Below, one piece after another: positions 24,251 to 38,599 of a stretch of DNA of 64,000 nt (the stretch's first letter is position 1; each line of letters opens with the position of its first letter). The position numbers were made by a program, and so were the translations under genes. This DNA is from Casuarius casuarius (Eukaryota; Chordata; Aves; Casuariiformes; Casuariidae), in assembly GCA_003342895.1 (NCBI GenBank), contig PTFA01000279.1, positions 636,805-700,804 on the forward strand. The letters are read 5' to 3'. Under the pieces are notes generated by a model, which saw nothing but the letters and a program-made list of their open reading frames with translations, made no database searches and had not been told where the DNA came from.

Positions 24251-26769
24251 GCTTTCAAGAGAATAAATTAATTTCTCTATGGCTTTATCACTGTCAAGCA
24301 AAACCTATGTATCCTAGGAGATAAGAAGATTGCTTCATATGACAGAATTTTTACAGAATACTGTTGGGATGAATAGCCATTATCTTAAAGAGAAAAAACA
24401 CTCAGCACAAGTGCATGGAAATAAAAATGAGCATTTCAAAGTCCTCTGCAAGCGTGGGCTATTTTAGATTTGGAATTTGTAGCATCCAACTCCTTCACAG
24501 TCCTTGGTGCACTTGTCCTTGAACACTCTGGGAGGTAGGGGAGAATTATCCAGCACCCTGGTGGGCTGTGGGGCGTGGAGAGACTAAACCCACAAATTGC
24601 AGATGTCTGTAAATATTCAGCTCCCTATGTCTGTGCATAGGGCCCTCTTTTGCTGTGCACCTAGCACAACAGAGAGCTGACCGTTGAGTGTGACCTCAGA
24701 GTGCTGCAAGTGACACAGCAGCGTGAAGAGCCTGAGTTGTCAACTGCAGTCTCTGGATATTTCGGGGGGTGCCTTGAAACATGCACCATGTGTGCCTGGC
24801 CGAAGACCCTGTGTTGCAGTAAGAAGTCAGCATGCAGAGGAATGCTCTTCCTCTTTCAAATGACATTAAAAGGCATCTTANTGAAAACTGTGCTTTTTCC
24901 TGTAGCTTTCCTAACCCTTCTCCCTCTCCCACTCCCTTATGTGTGGCACTTTCCTCCTGTGAAAATACAATGTGCTTTCCCACCCAGGCCTCTTTTTTTA
25001 AGGATGGTCATGAGTAAGGATGCTCAGAANAGTAGGACAGCTCTCCCTATGCCTGGCATTAGATGGCTTACTCAAAGCTCCCAAAGCCCCGATATTACGT
25101 GACAGTCTTTTAGCTCCCCTGCCCTTTTTTCCCTAATGATACTTTGGGGTTCTGTAAAGTCCATGCTTAGGCGACCAGATTATATGCCCAAGGTTCAAAA
25201 CCTAGACACAAAGTGATGTTTGTTAAATCTATTAGATCGACATGTGTTATTTGCAAGTTGATGTGCAGCAGAGCACCCGTCCTGTGGGTTTGGGGTTGGC
25301 AGTCNTGAAGGTGAGAGAAAAAAAAGCAGGGAAGAGACCAAAGTGCAGAGATGGCTACATGGTGTTTTTGGCAGCAAACCTTAGCTTACTTCAGCCATGC
25401 TCAGGACTGCCTGTCATGTGTTAGCATCTCATCCAAATTGAAACAAATGTAAAAGAGCCTCTAGTACTTCAGGTTGGTGGTGGGAGTGTGAAACTGATGC
25501 AAGCTAATGGCTTTCCAGCTAAGTGGGAACTGCTCAAGAAATACTCTGTTTTCATAACAAAAGAACATTATTTTTCGCCCGAAAGGAAAATAAACTGCAG
25601 AGAAAAATGTTATTAAAAAAAAGCCTCCCCAAACCAAAGAAAACAAAGTATCATGGTTGATACACACTTACACACAGCAAAATACTTCTTGGCAGGCACT
25701 TGTATCCCACAGATACCTTGGTTTGAGTGTTTGGCTCTCAGAGCTCCATGCTGGTATATTCAAAGCTTTCTTGATGATGTGACTCACATCAGCAACAGTG
25801 GTGGAAACCAACAGCCACAAAGGAAGAAAGAAAAAATTGAATTTTGAAGAAAGGAGCAAGGTACAGAAAGAGGTAGAAGATGCTGATATTTCAAGTCCTG
25901 CTTGTGTCTGAGCTTTTTGAAATTCTTAAGGACTTGGGCGGACACTCTACAAACAATAGTACATTTCCCTTCACTCAATTTTTAAATTCTCCAGAGGTAA
26001 AAAAATGTTGCAAACAGACAGTTCTTGGTATTGGATCTATTGTACATGGTGAATGCATATAGCACTCCCATGCTTGTGCAGAAAAATTGAACAGTCAAAG
26101 CAGAATCTAGTTATACATTCCAGATATATCTACTACTCAGTTCAATATATTCATTACCTGGTATTATTCCATGGCCACTTTCATCAACCTACATGAACAG
26201 CCCAATATACAATAAAGGTAAATTTGTGTTCATATTGTTATGTGGATGTGATAACTACCTAAGTAAAACGTCAGCATCTGCATCTGGAAGGACCAAGTTT
26301 CCATGCTTCTCAGCAGGCAGGGTGCAGATGGAGTCGGAGTGTTGCAAGGTCTGACCCCAGCAAGAGGACAAACTGGGAACCTGCTTTAGCTGTTCCTCTG
26401 GCTCATGGGCTTGGATCCAAAAAGTGCAGTTAGAAAGGGAGCCACCGAACTGCCCCAGTTTGAATGGTGCAATATAGCTGCTCAGCCAGCTGGTCCCGCA
26501 CATGGGTTGCAATGCAGACCAAAGAAGAGGAGCCTCACCCTAGGAGACGTCACTGGCTACCTGCAAACATGTAAGAGAAAGACTCCCACCCACATCCTGG
26601 TGTTTACCTTTCAAGTGTCATTTGTCCCTGCAGGCCAGCCTGACTATCTCCCCCAGGCAAACCTGCTGCTGGCCCCCCTACCGGGAAGTTTCTTCTAGAG
26701 AGCTTTGTCCTGTATCTGAATAGGTGTACCGTGAGTCCATTGTCTGCAGTTCTGCCTCTGCTATAACCC

Positions 26770-27010
26770 CCACTAGGTAGCTGTAGACAACAATAACATC
26801 TCCCCTTCACCTTCTCTTCTCCAAGCTGAGCAAACCCAGCTCCCTCAGCCTCTCTTCACACTCAGTAGGCTCCAGTCCCCAAACACTGCAGTGGCCTCCA
26901 CTGGACTTGCTTCAGCTTGTACATATTTGTCTTGTACTGGGGAGCCCCAAACTGGAAACAGCACTCCAGATGGGGCCTGAGAAGTACCAAAAAGTAATGA
27001 CATTGCTTCA
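26770..27010 (-). mobile_element. CR1 LINE internal fragment
   Basis: In inverse orientation this carries standard avian CR1 wording: CTTCTCTTCTCCAAGCTGAG, AACCCAGCTCCCTCAGCCTC, GTGGCCTCCACTGGACTTGC, CTTGTACTGGGGAGCCCCAA and CACTCCAGATGGGGCCTGAG. It lacks the 3' terminal part and fades into unique sequence near 27010. It is moderately diverged, older than the pair near 41-43 kb, and non-coding. Confidence 0.85.
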
Positions 27011-30000
27011 CAGTGTGAGAGGAGAGGTATTCTGGCATATCCTCTTATCAGCTCTAGCCCTTCTCCAGCCACAGCAGAGACCTTCAGCACCAGCACACCT
27101 TGACTTACACACGCACAACCCTCATAACAGGCCTTGCAAGCAGCTAGAAAGATGGATTCAACCTGCTCTGTCCTGCTGTCCCTCCAGCTTAAGCATCAGC
27201 CTGGCTGTTTTATCGCAGATGTTTCTGAATAAAAAAGTACACGCAGAGCTCGCACCAGGAAAAGCAATGGAATCACCTCCCAGGCAAGGTCTGGCATTTA
27301 AACTTCTTCCACCGCAGGTGGGGGGAGCCTGCATTGGTCCTTGATGGAGCTGTTCCTTGTAATAAGATGCTTGAATTTTATATTTTCAAATGGGGGAAAA
27401 AATCAAAAAGGCAACTTGACAGGGCTTTGAGTGATGAGTGAGGGGAAAGCAGGTGAAAACCCAGCTGGCCTTTGGGCAGTCAGCCAAAATGTTTAGATTA
27501 CCCACTGGCCTTTATTCATCAAGGAACAGCTCCAGCCAAATAAATCTACTGATCAGCATTCAGAGAGGTAGACCAAGGCCAGGGGGAGGAAAACACGAGC
27601 ACTGATGGATGGGAGCAGTGCTGTTATGAGAAGGGGCAACTCTTTCTTCAGCTCCTTCCCCACCCTGCTTCTCCCAGCTGCTTTCTCAGAGCATTTTGTC
27701 AAGGTCAAAAGATAACAAAACTGGATTTCAGGCTTGCAGGACAGCTCCAAAGGCCCTTTGCTGGCAGTGGGGAGCAGGGGAATAGGAGCACCCTAGCATT
27801 AGCAATGCAGAAGAAGCAATTGTCTCCTGCTGCTGTGAATCAGCAGACTCAGCCTGCCACCTGGGACCTGTGGGAAGGGCCCAGCCTGATGTACCCCTCT
27901 CTTGGGGCTAGGGTCAGGGTTTACTGTCGGAAAAAAACTCATTACAGTTGTCTCAACCTCTGGGGCCTACCTCTGCCCAATGCTTCACTGAATGGACTGG
28001 CAGCCTTGTGCTGGGTACCTGCATGGGGTTGGAAAGTGGATGTAACGCTGGTGCCTAATCCTGGTGTCAGCTTAGCCTCGTGGTTGTTATTGACCTGTTG
28101 CAGGTCCTCTGTAAGTTGCAGCAGATGAGCAAGCAGCCTGGACTCTGGGCACCAGTGGGGATTGCTACTTTTGCTTGTTTTGAAGGACTGGTGCCCAGAA
28201 CTTCAAAGGGCTCCCACAGAGACCAGCTGGCTAAGGACTGAGGCAAATTTGGGTCATTTCTGCTAAGCAACCAATAATCAGAATCATATCCCTGGATATG
28301 TTGGCATTGCTTATGCATAGCCTGCTTGTCTGATGGCTCTTGTTTATATGCACAAGATGCTGCTGAACCTCTCATTTCCGATGGCTCTCCTTTAGGAACT
28401 TAAACTAAGGGATTTTATGAGTTTGGGGTGTCTGGTCTCCAGCAATAAGTCTGCCACGTGTCACTCTTACCAACAGTACAACATTTGCTCTCCTCCCTGT
28501 ATAAGTGAATTTTCAAGCTTCTGTCTGCAGAAATGTTTCTTTGGTTTCCTATTGTCAGAGCTCTGAGTGCACTAATAGACCTTAATGGTCCTGAACAGCC
28601 TCACCTGGGGCTCCCACTCACACCCTCTGCTCAGGGGCCAGGAGCTCATTTAAGCTCAGGATTGGCTCCCTAGTCTCTGCCTGAGCTGTGCTGTAGGTGT
28701 GTCTGTCTCTGAGCATGCTTCTTGACCCTGAGTTTGGGTAGTGTNGGGGTGCTTGTCAAATTATTGCAAACCCTGGTTGTGTAGTTTCAAACTCCAGTGT
28801 TTTGCAGCTTCAGTGGTGTGCATTTCAGTCTGTGATATTGAAGTGGGATGTGTTAGACAATGGAAGAGATCAAGATTCCCTGATGTTATTAGGTGCTTTG
28901 GATACTGTCCAGGATGTTGAAAGGATCAAATGCCTTATGGAGTTTAATGAAATGGAACAAGTAAGCAGACCACCATGCAAGACAGAAAAACAAAAGAAAG
29001 CTGCTGTTCCAGAATCATAAAAAAAGTCCAAGTCTGAAGTAGAACTGAGGTTTATATTGGTATTGCTCTACTCCCCCTATGCTGTTGCTGCTTAATTGCT
29101 CTTCGGTGCAGAGGAGGTAGGTTTGTACAGCAATAGGTTCTGTGTTCTCTGAAACTTGTCTATGCCTCAGGAAAGGTTGCACCAACTCTGACTGTAATTT
29201 CCAGGAAAAATCTCCTCCTCTTTCTTTTTTTCCTAAAATGAAAGAGTCAAGGATTCTGCTTGTGTTCAGACTGGCCCAGACAGATATTTATGATGCTTTC
29301 AAATAATCTGATAGCTAGCAAAGCTAGCTGCCCTTTTTGAAAACTGGTAATAAAGNGTAAAAGCCTGTATCATAAATGGTGTGACAGTGCTTCTATGATT
29401 TGCTATGCAGTGTGTCTTGGATCCCATCTAAAACTGGGTATGTTTCACAGAAGACACAGAGAAGGGAGAAAAGGGATAATTGCCTGTTAGCTTTTATTCT
29501 TCTCATTTTGGATTCACACTTTGTCATTGTACATTCTGACTTTATTTTCTCCTGTGTCTAGTCTTTTCAATACACCCAAGGGTGCCATTCCCAGTCTCAT
29601 TTCCTGCAACTGTTGCAGTAAAAGCATTATGGTCCTGCCTGCCATGAATTAGGTCTGCTACAACTTGGAGAAAACCATAAGCAGACAGTCTGCCTTCAAC
29701 TTGGGTGGTGGAAGGGGATACGGGTGAGGAGAGAGGACTTGACTGAGCACTCAGTTGTAGTACTAACTTGTGATCTGTAATGAACTATGACGGTGAGATA
29801 AGAGCTGCAAAAAGTAAGATGCCAGCTCCAAAGTCCAAGCAGTGATGGGGAAAGATTACGTCACTCACTGAGTCATACAATTTTATGACATCACACAGCA
29901 ATCAAAGAGGTGAGTCTCAAACAAACAGTACTTCTTTGGTAGCTCGATGCAGGCTGGATATCCTCACTTTGGAGTTTGTTTGCTTTTTCTTTGGCTTGCC

Positions 30001-31471
30001 TGTGTACCAGTGGCTTTCAGCTGTTCTGCAGGAGCACTTCCACAGTTACGTGGGAAGAAATCTGTAGATATTTACATTTCCTTTATGGCAAAACAAACCA
30101 GAAATCTGTCTTGCTCCAAAGAAGATGTGACTGTTATTTTCTTTCACTTCATCAACTGTGACAAGAACAAGGTGGACAGATCTGCAGCGCTAACACAGAG
30201 ACAGTGAAAGCTCTTGCCTTTCTCATTACAACCTTTGTCAGGGGAATGGATTCATGCAATGCCATTTTCTGCTGTCATTATAATCTTTGTCACCAGAATA
30301 AGTTTTTAATCCATCACGCATCTGGCTAAGAGACAGTTGGGGAATGGTTGAGGACTCTTATCTTTGCTGTGATCTGTAATATCCCCACCTACTGACCATC
30401 TTCAGTTGTCTGCCTGTGAGGAAAGAGCAGCCAGACAGACAAAGCTGATGGGTGGAGAGGGTGGCTTTGATCCTAAATCAGGGCTGCCCTCAGCCCTGGG
30501 GGCATTTTTTCCAACCCCTGTGGGGCTTATTCTTGAAGGATTTGGGTAAATTGGGGCAACTGTGGAGGCAGAGTGCTGTCCTGAATCGCTGCAGTGCCAG
30601 GATGGGATGGTCTTTGGGAGAGAGATGTCTAGGTGCCCTGTCAACATCCAAGTTTGGGTCATGTGGTTGAGCCCTGTAAAACTGTGCCTGCTGGGTAGAA
30701 CATGTGTAGGGAACAGCTGTTTGCTGTCTCTTCCATAAAGAACTCGGACAGCTATTTGTGACGCTAACCCCACACAGTGCTGAGCTGCAGAAACTCTTGT
30801 GGCAAGACTTTATGGTTCCTAAAACTTGACAGCCAGAAGAGAAAGGTCAGTACTCCTGGGTCACCTGCCAGGCTTGCATTTAAAAAGCCTCTGTTCAATT
30901 GGTAAGTCGACTGCAGGTCCCTTGATTTTTTCCTGTGCTGCTCCTGTTCTCTACATGTATAAACCAGAACGAAAAGCAGTGGCTGCTTCTCAGTGCAGTG
31001 CCACCAAGTTCTTTAAGGGGTGACATAACCAGTGGAAGCTGGGCAAAGCTTTTCTTTCTCTTTGCTATTGTGGAGGATATATTTTCAGGAACACCAGGGG
31101 CTTCTGTGTCTGATTTTTTTGAAGGGGTGAGGGGTATTTTTAATTTTGAGGAAAACTAATCAAGTAAAAGGCCTCCAAAACCATGCTAGGTTTGACAGCA
31201 TCAAAACAAACAAATGAAAAAGGGGAGTTGGAAGCTACTTTTAATTTCAAAATCTTTCACAGTAAGACATTCCAGAACAACCACAAAATTACCAGCTCAG
31301 AATTGAAACAAACTATTTCAGCCAGCCTGATTTCTTTTTTCTCCTTTTTTTTCATCCCCTGGAAATAATGAGGGAGGAAAAAAAAGATTTCTTTCAGAAA
31401 AGAACACTTATTTTCCTCAGTACTTCTAATTTACCAGTACTGAACTGATTTGGAGTTTTGTTTTTGGGTGG

Positions 31472-31498
31472 TTTTTTTTTTTTTTTTTTTTTTTTTTT
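31472..31498. repeat. Poly(T) run of 27
   Basis: Uninterrupted T27 in a generally T- and G-rich neighbourhood. No retroposed body with an inverse poly(A) signal is visible to its right, so it is called a simple homopolymer. Confidence 0.9.
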
Positions 31499-34400
31499 GT
31501 GATAGTTTGGGGTTTTTTGGTGCTCTATCACTGTAGTAATAGGTGTGATAGAGACACCTAGAACAGGACAGATAGAAGACAGCCATGGAGAAGATCAGCA
31601 TGAAGAAGCCAAAGGAAAAGGGAGGGAATTAGAGTTGTCTGGAGAGCAAGGGACCAATTTCCAAACTAGGTCAGCCCATGCCCTCAGCTCCCATGCAACA
31701 GATGAATCACATCCATGGACTCCAAAGCAAACCAACCTCTAGAAAAATGTTTGCATAACTCCAGATTGCCCAAGGTCATTCTGTTGAAATTCAGCTTTTG
31801 CTGGCTGGAAGGAAGCATGTCCTGCCAGCACTCCCTGCTCCCCTGTGTGTTGGCTCAGCCCCACATAACGTGAACCCTGGTACGGTGCCCCTGGAAGTTC
31901 ATCAGGGGAACTCAGGTCATGAGGGTTTTCCAAGCTGACTTCAGGGAGGAAGGGGCACAGTTATTACTATAAACAAGCAAGGCTGGTGAGGGCTGCCTAA
32001 TGAGGCTCAGACTGCCAGCACAGGGAAACCTGAGTGACAGATGCTGGAGCAAGATCCCATTCTGCTGCACAGCTATTTTGATGTGTTGTCACAATTACAG
32101 CTGGTGATGGATACCTCCGCTCTCTTCTCCAGCAGGAGTAAAGCCATTGTGGATCAGCTGAACTATTATGGCATTGTGCATAGTTATTTCCAAGCAAAAA
32201 CCTTTTAGCCAGACTACTTGCTCAGGCCTTTTCCTGGTATTTTTGACACCAGCTGCTGTATTCTTTTTTTCTCCCATTGCTGAAATAATACTTGTGGCTG
32301 AATTTGCTGACATTGTGGTGGCTTTGCCAGTTTCTGGCAAATCTACAGAGAAGAGCTTGTCTCTCCCACCTTTTGCAGGCCCTGTCTCATATCTGGTGTC
32401 CTTCCTACGCAAGCTGCAAGCTGTGTTGCTTTCCCAAATCTCACTTCTTCCTGTTGCATCCAACAGCTAGATTATGGGGCACCCATCCTTCCATGTCATC
32501 ACCATGCTACGTTTGTGTTTCTGTTTAATTTTGTCCCACAGTGTGTCTGTTCTGAATCAGATTCAGCCTTTCCGGCATCCTCTCACCATCGGCTGCTCTG
32601 CATGTGCAGCTACCTATGAAGGGAGCAGCTAAGGCAAGTTCAGGACCTTGCAATACAACCTACTCTATTGACAGCTGCAGTCTTAGCTTCTGGCATGGGT
32701 CCCTGCAACTTCTGTCTATCCTTGGGAGGACAAGAAAGATCTCTCTAATTTTGAAAGGTGCCAGATGGATCTCCAGTGAAGGTGCCAGTATTTATCTTCT
32801 GTCTTCATTTCCTTCTCTCTTGCTGCAAGAATACCTCACCTCATCAATATCAGGGAGATTATCTTTGCTTATAGATGTAGATAAATATTCACCATGGTAC
32901 CTAAACTAGGTCCTGGACTGACTGTCTCCACTGGCTTTTTCAGAGGTGGGGCTCAATACTCAGTATTGCAGGAAAGCTGTGACACAAAAGGGGCTCCCAG
33001 TCTCTCTAATTCTAGCCTAACCCAGTGCACATGATTTACTCCCCAGAACAGCGGCATCTTATATCCCTTCCCCCCAAAACATTAAATTTCTTTTAAAACT
33101 TTAACCACTGGAACCACACTTCCTCTTGTTGATATGNAAAATGTCCAAATCCTATTGATGTGCTCTGCTCTGTTGCATTTTTTTCTGAGCTTATTGCAGG
33201 AGGGTGACTCTTGCTCCCACTAGTGCCACTAACCTCTAAATCTGCGACAGCCATTGGTAAAGTGATCAAGAGAATCAGTTCCCTCTTAGCAACACCATGG
33301 TACTGTGAAGTGTTCAGTGTTTGCTCTGCACAGCCCAATGACAAGGTGACACCCCCTCCCAGCCCCCCACCCCAAGAGCATGGTGTTGCTTGGTTCAGGT
33401 TAATAGTAAATGTTTTACATGAATAGTCAAACCAGGTGTTTAGCCAAATTACAAATAATAAATACTTTTCTGACATGTCTACACAATTACTCTCTCTCTT
33501 TTTTCTAGGTACTTTTCCACACAACTCTAATTTCCTGCATTTTTGCTGAAAATGGCAGGTTTTTAAATCTCAGAGTCAAGAGTTAAACTAGAAACATGAC
33601 ATCAAAAGTTAATCTCAGCTTCTTTTTTTTTTTTGCCTTCAGGAGGGCCTTTCATACAAACTTGGCCCTGGTCATGTTCAACACTCCATGGATGAAGATC
33701 ATGGGTGAAAGGGCAGGACTCCTTGCTGGTGCTCATCTACCAAGGCTGGAGAATGTGTTTGTTTCTTCTCTTGCTTCCCTTGGTGCTACACCATGAATCC
33801 ATAATCACTCTTGAGAAGGATATAAGGAAGAGCATTACCTCTGGAGGTGGTTCCTGATTTGGTTGAGTGAGATAACTGCAGGGGTTCAGTTTCCTCTGAG
33901 TCTGCTGAGACCATCATGAGGGGGCATGGTTGATTATAAACAAACCACTGAGGTAGGCTTTTGTCTGCAGCTCTCAGTTTCCTAGCTTTGAATGTTCTCA
34001 GTTACATACGCTAAGGATGAAGCCTTAAAATCAGGAGGACTGCTCCATGGTGAGTGTTACTGCCTGAACTTCTCACCACACATTTCATTTTCTCATGGCT
34101 GTCAGCAGGATATGAATGACTCTTTANTGCTTGTGTGTTTCCTCCTCTTTCAGTGATAACTGAAAAGGTTTCCTCCTATGGCACCAGCCTTAATTCCAGT
34201 TTCTTGGGGATTGAAAGCTGACAAAGCATGCACCAGAGCCATCCTTACAGCTTGGCTTATGTCCTCCAAGCAGTGGCTGTCTCTAGCCAAGATGATAACT
34301 TCCAGAGAAAGCAACTTGCTTGACTGACCAGAACCCTACAGGGAGAAGAGCAGAGCCTCGTGGAAGGTTGTCTTCTGGGTCCTCAGATGCAGAAGCATGG

Positions 34401-36211
34401 GCATGTGAATGGAGATTCAAATTTGCAACCCTCTCAAAATGGTAAGCCTGTTCCTGGCTCCATCCTCTGTGGAGTTCTGGAGGAAAGGAATGGATTAATA
34501 AAGGTGAAGAGGAGTTTAGTTTAGCTTGACCTGATTTGCAACAGAAACTATTGGGGCTACTTCTGGACCAATAAATAAATGGGCCAGGCCATCAGACTAA
34601 CTTCTATGACATTGGTCATCTTCATACTCTCTAACTCCCTCCAAAGAAAATGGCTATGTCTAATGTCCCTTGGCCCCAAATGATGTCAAGACTGTGCGAG
34701 TAAGTGGGTTAAGAATTTAACAGGGCGGCTGATGTGGGCTGAAGACAAAATGTTTGCTGCAAGTCCAGTGGAGCAGATTGCTCAAATGCAGCCTGCTATG
34801 ACTTTGTATGCTGCTGGGGCTATAGGGGTGATTAGAGGACAACAGTATTAAACCTGAATCACCTACAGGCAAGTAGCAGGCAAGTAGACAAGTTAAGCCC
34901 TTTCTGCTAGGTCTGCCTAAGGGTATGCTGAATATTGCTGTCCTCAGTGCAACTGGACTCAGGAGCTGGTCCTGTAAACCATCAATCCAAGACACGGAAA
35001 GCTTTTAGCAACTATGGCTATTCTGAAATACATTGTGCCATGCACATCCATTACTATTAACAGGCCTTTTCTAGACCTGAAAAGGAATTTGAGATCCTTC
35101 TTGTGGCTAATGGAGGATGGTGGCCTCAGACAGTGGCCGAAGTTTGGGGCTTGCATTGCCTCTGGCCAGCTGTGCCCATAGGGTGACAGAGGTAAGATCG
35201 CCACTGGGAAGAGGCACCAGCAAGTGGTTGAGATGGAGGAAAGCTGCACAGCAAGAAATCTGCAGTAATCTTGGCTGAGTGGAAGGACAGCAAGTACTAG
35301 GACAACGCATTGAGAATTAGTGTGTGGGAGCCCAGAGAAGTCAAATCACCCTGTCTGGAGACAATCCTTCTTTAAACCGTGTGGAAGAGAGCATATAAAC
35401 AACCAAGAGCCTGGCTGACATATATAAATCCATTTTCTGGTGATGGTGATGAGTTCTTTTGCATAGCAGCAGGAGAGGTGGGAGACTGAAAGAGGTGACG
35501 CTCTGGGTAGTTTAGGAACAGATGTTTGCCCATCCTTGTAGCAAACCAGCACACAAGAAAACAAGCATTATTTTTTCATTTTGGGGGCTCTGGGGAGAAA
35601 ATCTCTCCTGTTATCTGCGATGAGCCTAGAATAAGGTCAGAGTCCATCAGATTGCACCTTGTAAGCCCACATATGTACTTAGCCTGTGAAGAGCTGGCAC
35701 GAATTGTGTAACGGAGTCTATGAAGGGACTAACATGCATGGCTTCCCAAGTCACACATGCTTCATGCAGATAGTGAAAACCTGGGGATTTTAAAGGGACC
35801 AGGGCAATATGAGCTTCCACAAGGCTCATGGTCTTCTGTGCAATGTACGTGTCAGTGGTGCGCCCACTGTCTTAAGCAGTGCCCACAGTTCTGCTTCTTT
35901 CTTGCAAAGGCTCAGGAAGGGACATGAAGCTACAGAACAGCTACTGCACAAAGAAAAAGATAACTTGGATAGATCTCTTCATCCTGGAAAAAAGCAGCTG
36001 AGGGAAGACCATCCTAGAGGTATGAAGAATGATGAATGTGAAGGAGAGGGTGTATAGGGAAAGGCTTGTGTTTTTACTTGTAACAAAAGACCCAGCTGTT
36101 GTGTGGGTCAGAGTGAACACAAGGAGGTGGCTCTTCACAGATCAGGTAGTTAAACTATGTGCTGCAAGATATTATAGAGCTTAAATGGTGTACAATCACA
36201 GCTTTTCTTGT

Positions 36212-36239
36212 AAACAAACAAACAAACAAAACAAAAAAA
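36212..36239. repeat. (AAAC)n microsatellite
   Basis: Four AAAC units followed by an A-rich end. It has the same motif as the tract at 51649. Confidence 0.85.
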
Positions 36240-38565
36240 CCACCTTTACAGAAAGAATTCTTCTTAAAGATACCCACATTGGGAACTGTGAACCTCTTTC
36301 CTCCATGTGATTTGGGAGAACTGCACATCTCTCACTATAGAATGGCCTGGATCAACAGCTTTGTTCTCCTCCAAGCTTGACAGCTGAGACTAGTGAAAAT
36401 GGAAAATGGGCTCATATTAAAATGTGAGCAATTTATCTGATTGATATTATGCTGTAATTAAATTATATTCCCACGGTGCGTATAACATCAGGGTTGCAGT
36501 AATACAAATAATTAGCAATTAAATCTAATCAGATCAGTTAGCACATGGCAAATTCCACATGAAGAAGCTGGCCAAGGGTGTGTGTGNGGTGGGGAAATCC
36601 AAGGAAGAATTAAAAAAAGGTAATCTGTGTGGATGGAGAGGGAAGAAGTGGAAATAACAGGAAATTAATTTTCAAGGGACTCTTCCCCACAAAGCAAACA
36701 AGAATTTTTTCTTAATAAAAGATCCTCTATGCAATATTCATCACTCTGCAGCCCAGTTCTTGCAAGTTACTCCACTTTGACCTGTCACAACCTGCCATGA
36801 GTCCATCGTGAATACTCATCCCTCTTCTTTTCATGAGTGGGTGCTGCAGTAAATGAAAGGCCAGTACCACAGCATATAGAGAGATATAACGTCATCCAAA
36901 GGGACCTCCCTTAGCTGCCTCTCAGCTGACAATCCCTTGTTGATGACACAGACACTTCAGCGTGTTCCCCAGTGTGCCAGTAGCATTTTGGCTTGGGAAT
37001 TTGGGAATGAGTTCCTAAACTGGTACTCCTACTAAGTTCCAAGTAACTGCAGTGTCGTAGAGGCAACTTCGGGTTGTAGAAATGGCTGTAATAGGAAGGT
37101 CCACACATGTGTAGTGGGAAGAGTGGCCTGAAAATGCACCTGAGCATAGGGCTCAGGGGGACTACAGCACACGTCACAGGAAATGACGGTAAGTATCTTA
37201 ATGGTGCTACCTGCACGCAGAGCCTAACTCGAGCCTACTAGAGTATCTCTCCTGAGGCTTCCTCTCTAGCTGGCAGAGACATACAGCCCTCCAGCAGGTA
37301 ATTCAGAAGATTAATCTCTTGCTCTGAACTGCCCTCAGGAGGCATTGATTTCTTCCATTAACTACTGCAGGAGTTGAGAGAGACTAGCCCTCCTCAGCTG
37401 AAGCTGGCTGTCAGAAATCCCTTTCTTTGAACGATTCCAGTGGGACTCCACTGTACGGTAGTGGTACAGGCTGCAGGGATACAGGCACAATCTTCATATC
37501 TATTCTGAACTGGCCCCTGAGTAACATCAGAGCTTGGCAAACGATTGCAAATGTTTAGATTTCAGGGACTGGAGAGATCCTGGAGGCAAGGAAAAGGCTG
37601 CTGCCTGTTGACCTAGGAGAGCCGGATCAGCTGAGGCTGTCATGTCTAGCCTTCAAGGCAAGATTGATTTCAGGACTGAATGGGAGCCAAGGGCTAGGGC
37701 AGCATGGGCTGCAGAGAGGGAGGGTATGTCTTGGTGCCTATAGCCTCCCTTCTGAGAGCATGAATGTGGAGCTGCTTTGCTGTGCCGGAGAGGGGCTGCT
37801 GCTGTCCTCGGTGCTGTGAGGTCCCTCCTTTGGGCCTTGTCCAGTGCAGGCTCTTTCGGCCAACACTGAGGTCTTGTTTCTCTGAGCTTGTGTTTTCACT
37901 CCTGATGTGTGGGAGCAGCCTCTGTGGGGGGAGGCCAGTAAATGGGGGGTTGTAAATGAAGACAAGGATATAATCAAGAAGGACTTGGTTCAGATGGGAG
38001 CCTCTCCCCCAGATCCATGAACAGAGACATGCAGATACCCCTCAGGCCCCTGCTTGCAGAGCTAGATCCTGCCCTTCAATCTTTGGTAGCCTTTAGAGCA
38101 GGGGAAGTTTATGCAGGGAGTATGAGAGCAGGCAAAGAGGTTCTGCCATTGCATGCACCAGGTAATCTTTCCCAACAGAAGTAAGTACTCCTTGAGGCAC
38201 AGGTAGCAGAGGCAAAATCCTAGCACAAAGAGCCTTCCCAGTGCCTCCCTCACACTGCTGCTGAGTGGGGTCAGCTGATGCTGCCTAAAAATATGCTTGG
38301 GGTGGAAATAGCCTGACTTTCCCTTCACATTTACTGAAACAAAAGGTTACCCTATTGCAATTTCTTTTCCCTGCAACCCTGCCTGTGTCTCCACTGGGTG
38401 CAGGCTGAGCCTGGGCAATGTGGCTTGGCCCCAGGTGAAGTATGTGCTTCCGGGGATAGATTACTCAATGAACAGGGCTTAGGACAGCTATTCTTCATGT
38501 ACTAGGGGGAATTTCTCTCCAGACCAAGGAGAGGTAAAAGATGTGGGGATGGGAATTGCTGTGTG

Positions 38566-38599
38566 ATAGATAATACCACAGTCTGTAGATAATACCACA
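38566..38599. repeat. Short direct duplication
   Basis: TAGATAATACCACA occurs twice, 19 bases apart, separated by GTCTG. This looks like a small replication-slippage product. Confidence 0.75.

Larger units (their letters stand above)
19836..26769. other. Non-genic sequence with a compound microsatellite
   Basis: No gene recognised. It holds the compound microsatellite at 24193-24250 and an imperfect short duplication at 21804-21846. Open frames up to 133 codons (24701-25102) contain Ns and no family motif. CR1 or LTR signatures are not visible. Confidence 0.55.

Noticed and set aside
25180..25205. AAGGTTCAAAACC as a tRNA B-box
   Set aside because: No cloverleaf can be drawn around it and no A-box is present at the right distance.
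31472..31560. Poly(T) as the tail of an inverse retroposed gene copy
   Set aside because: No inverse poly(A) signal or recognisable coding body follows to the right.
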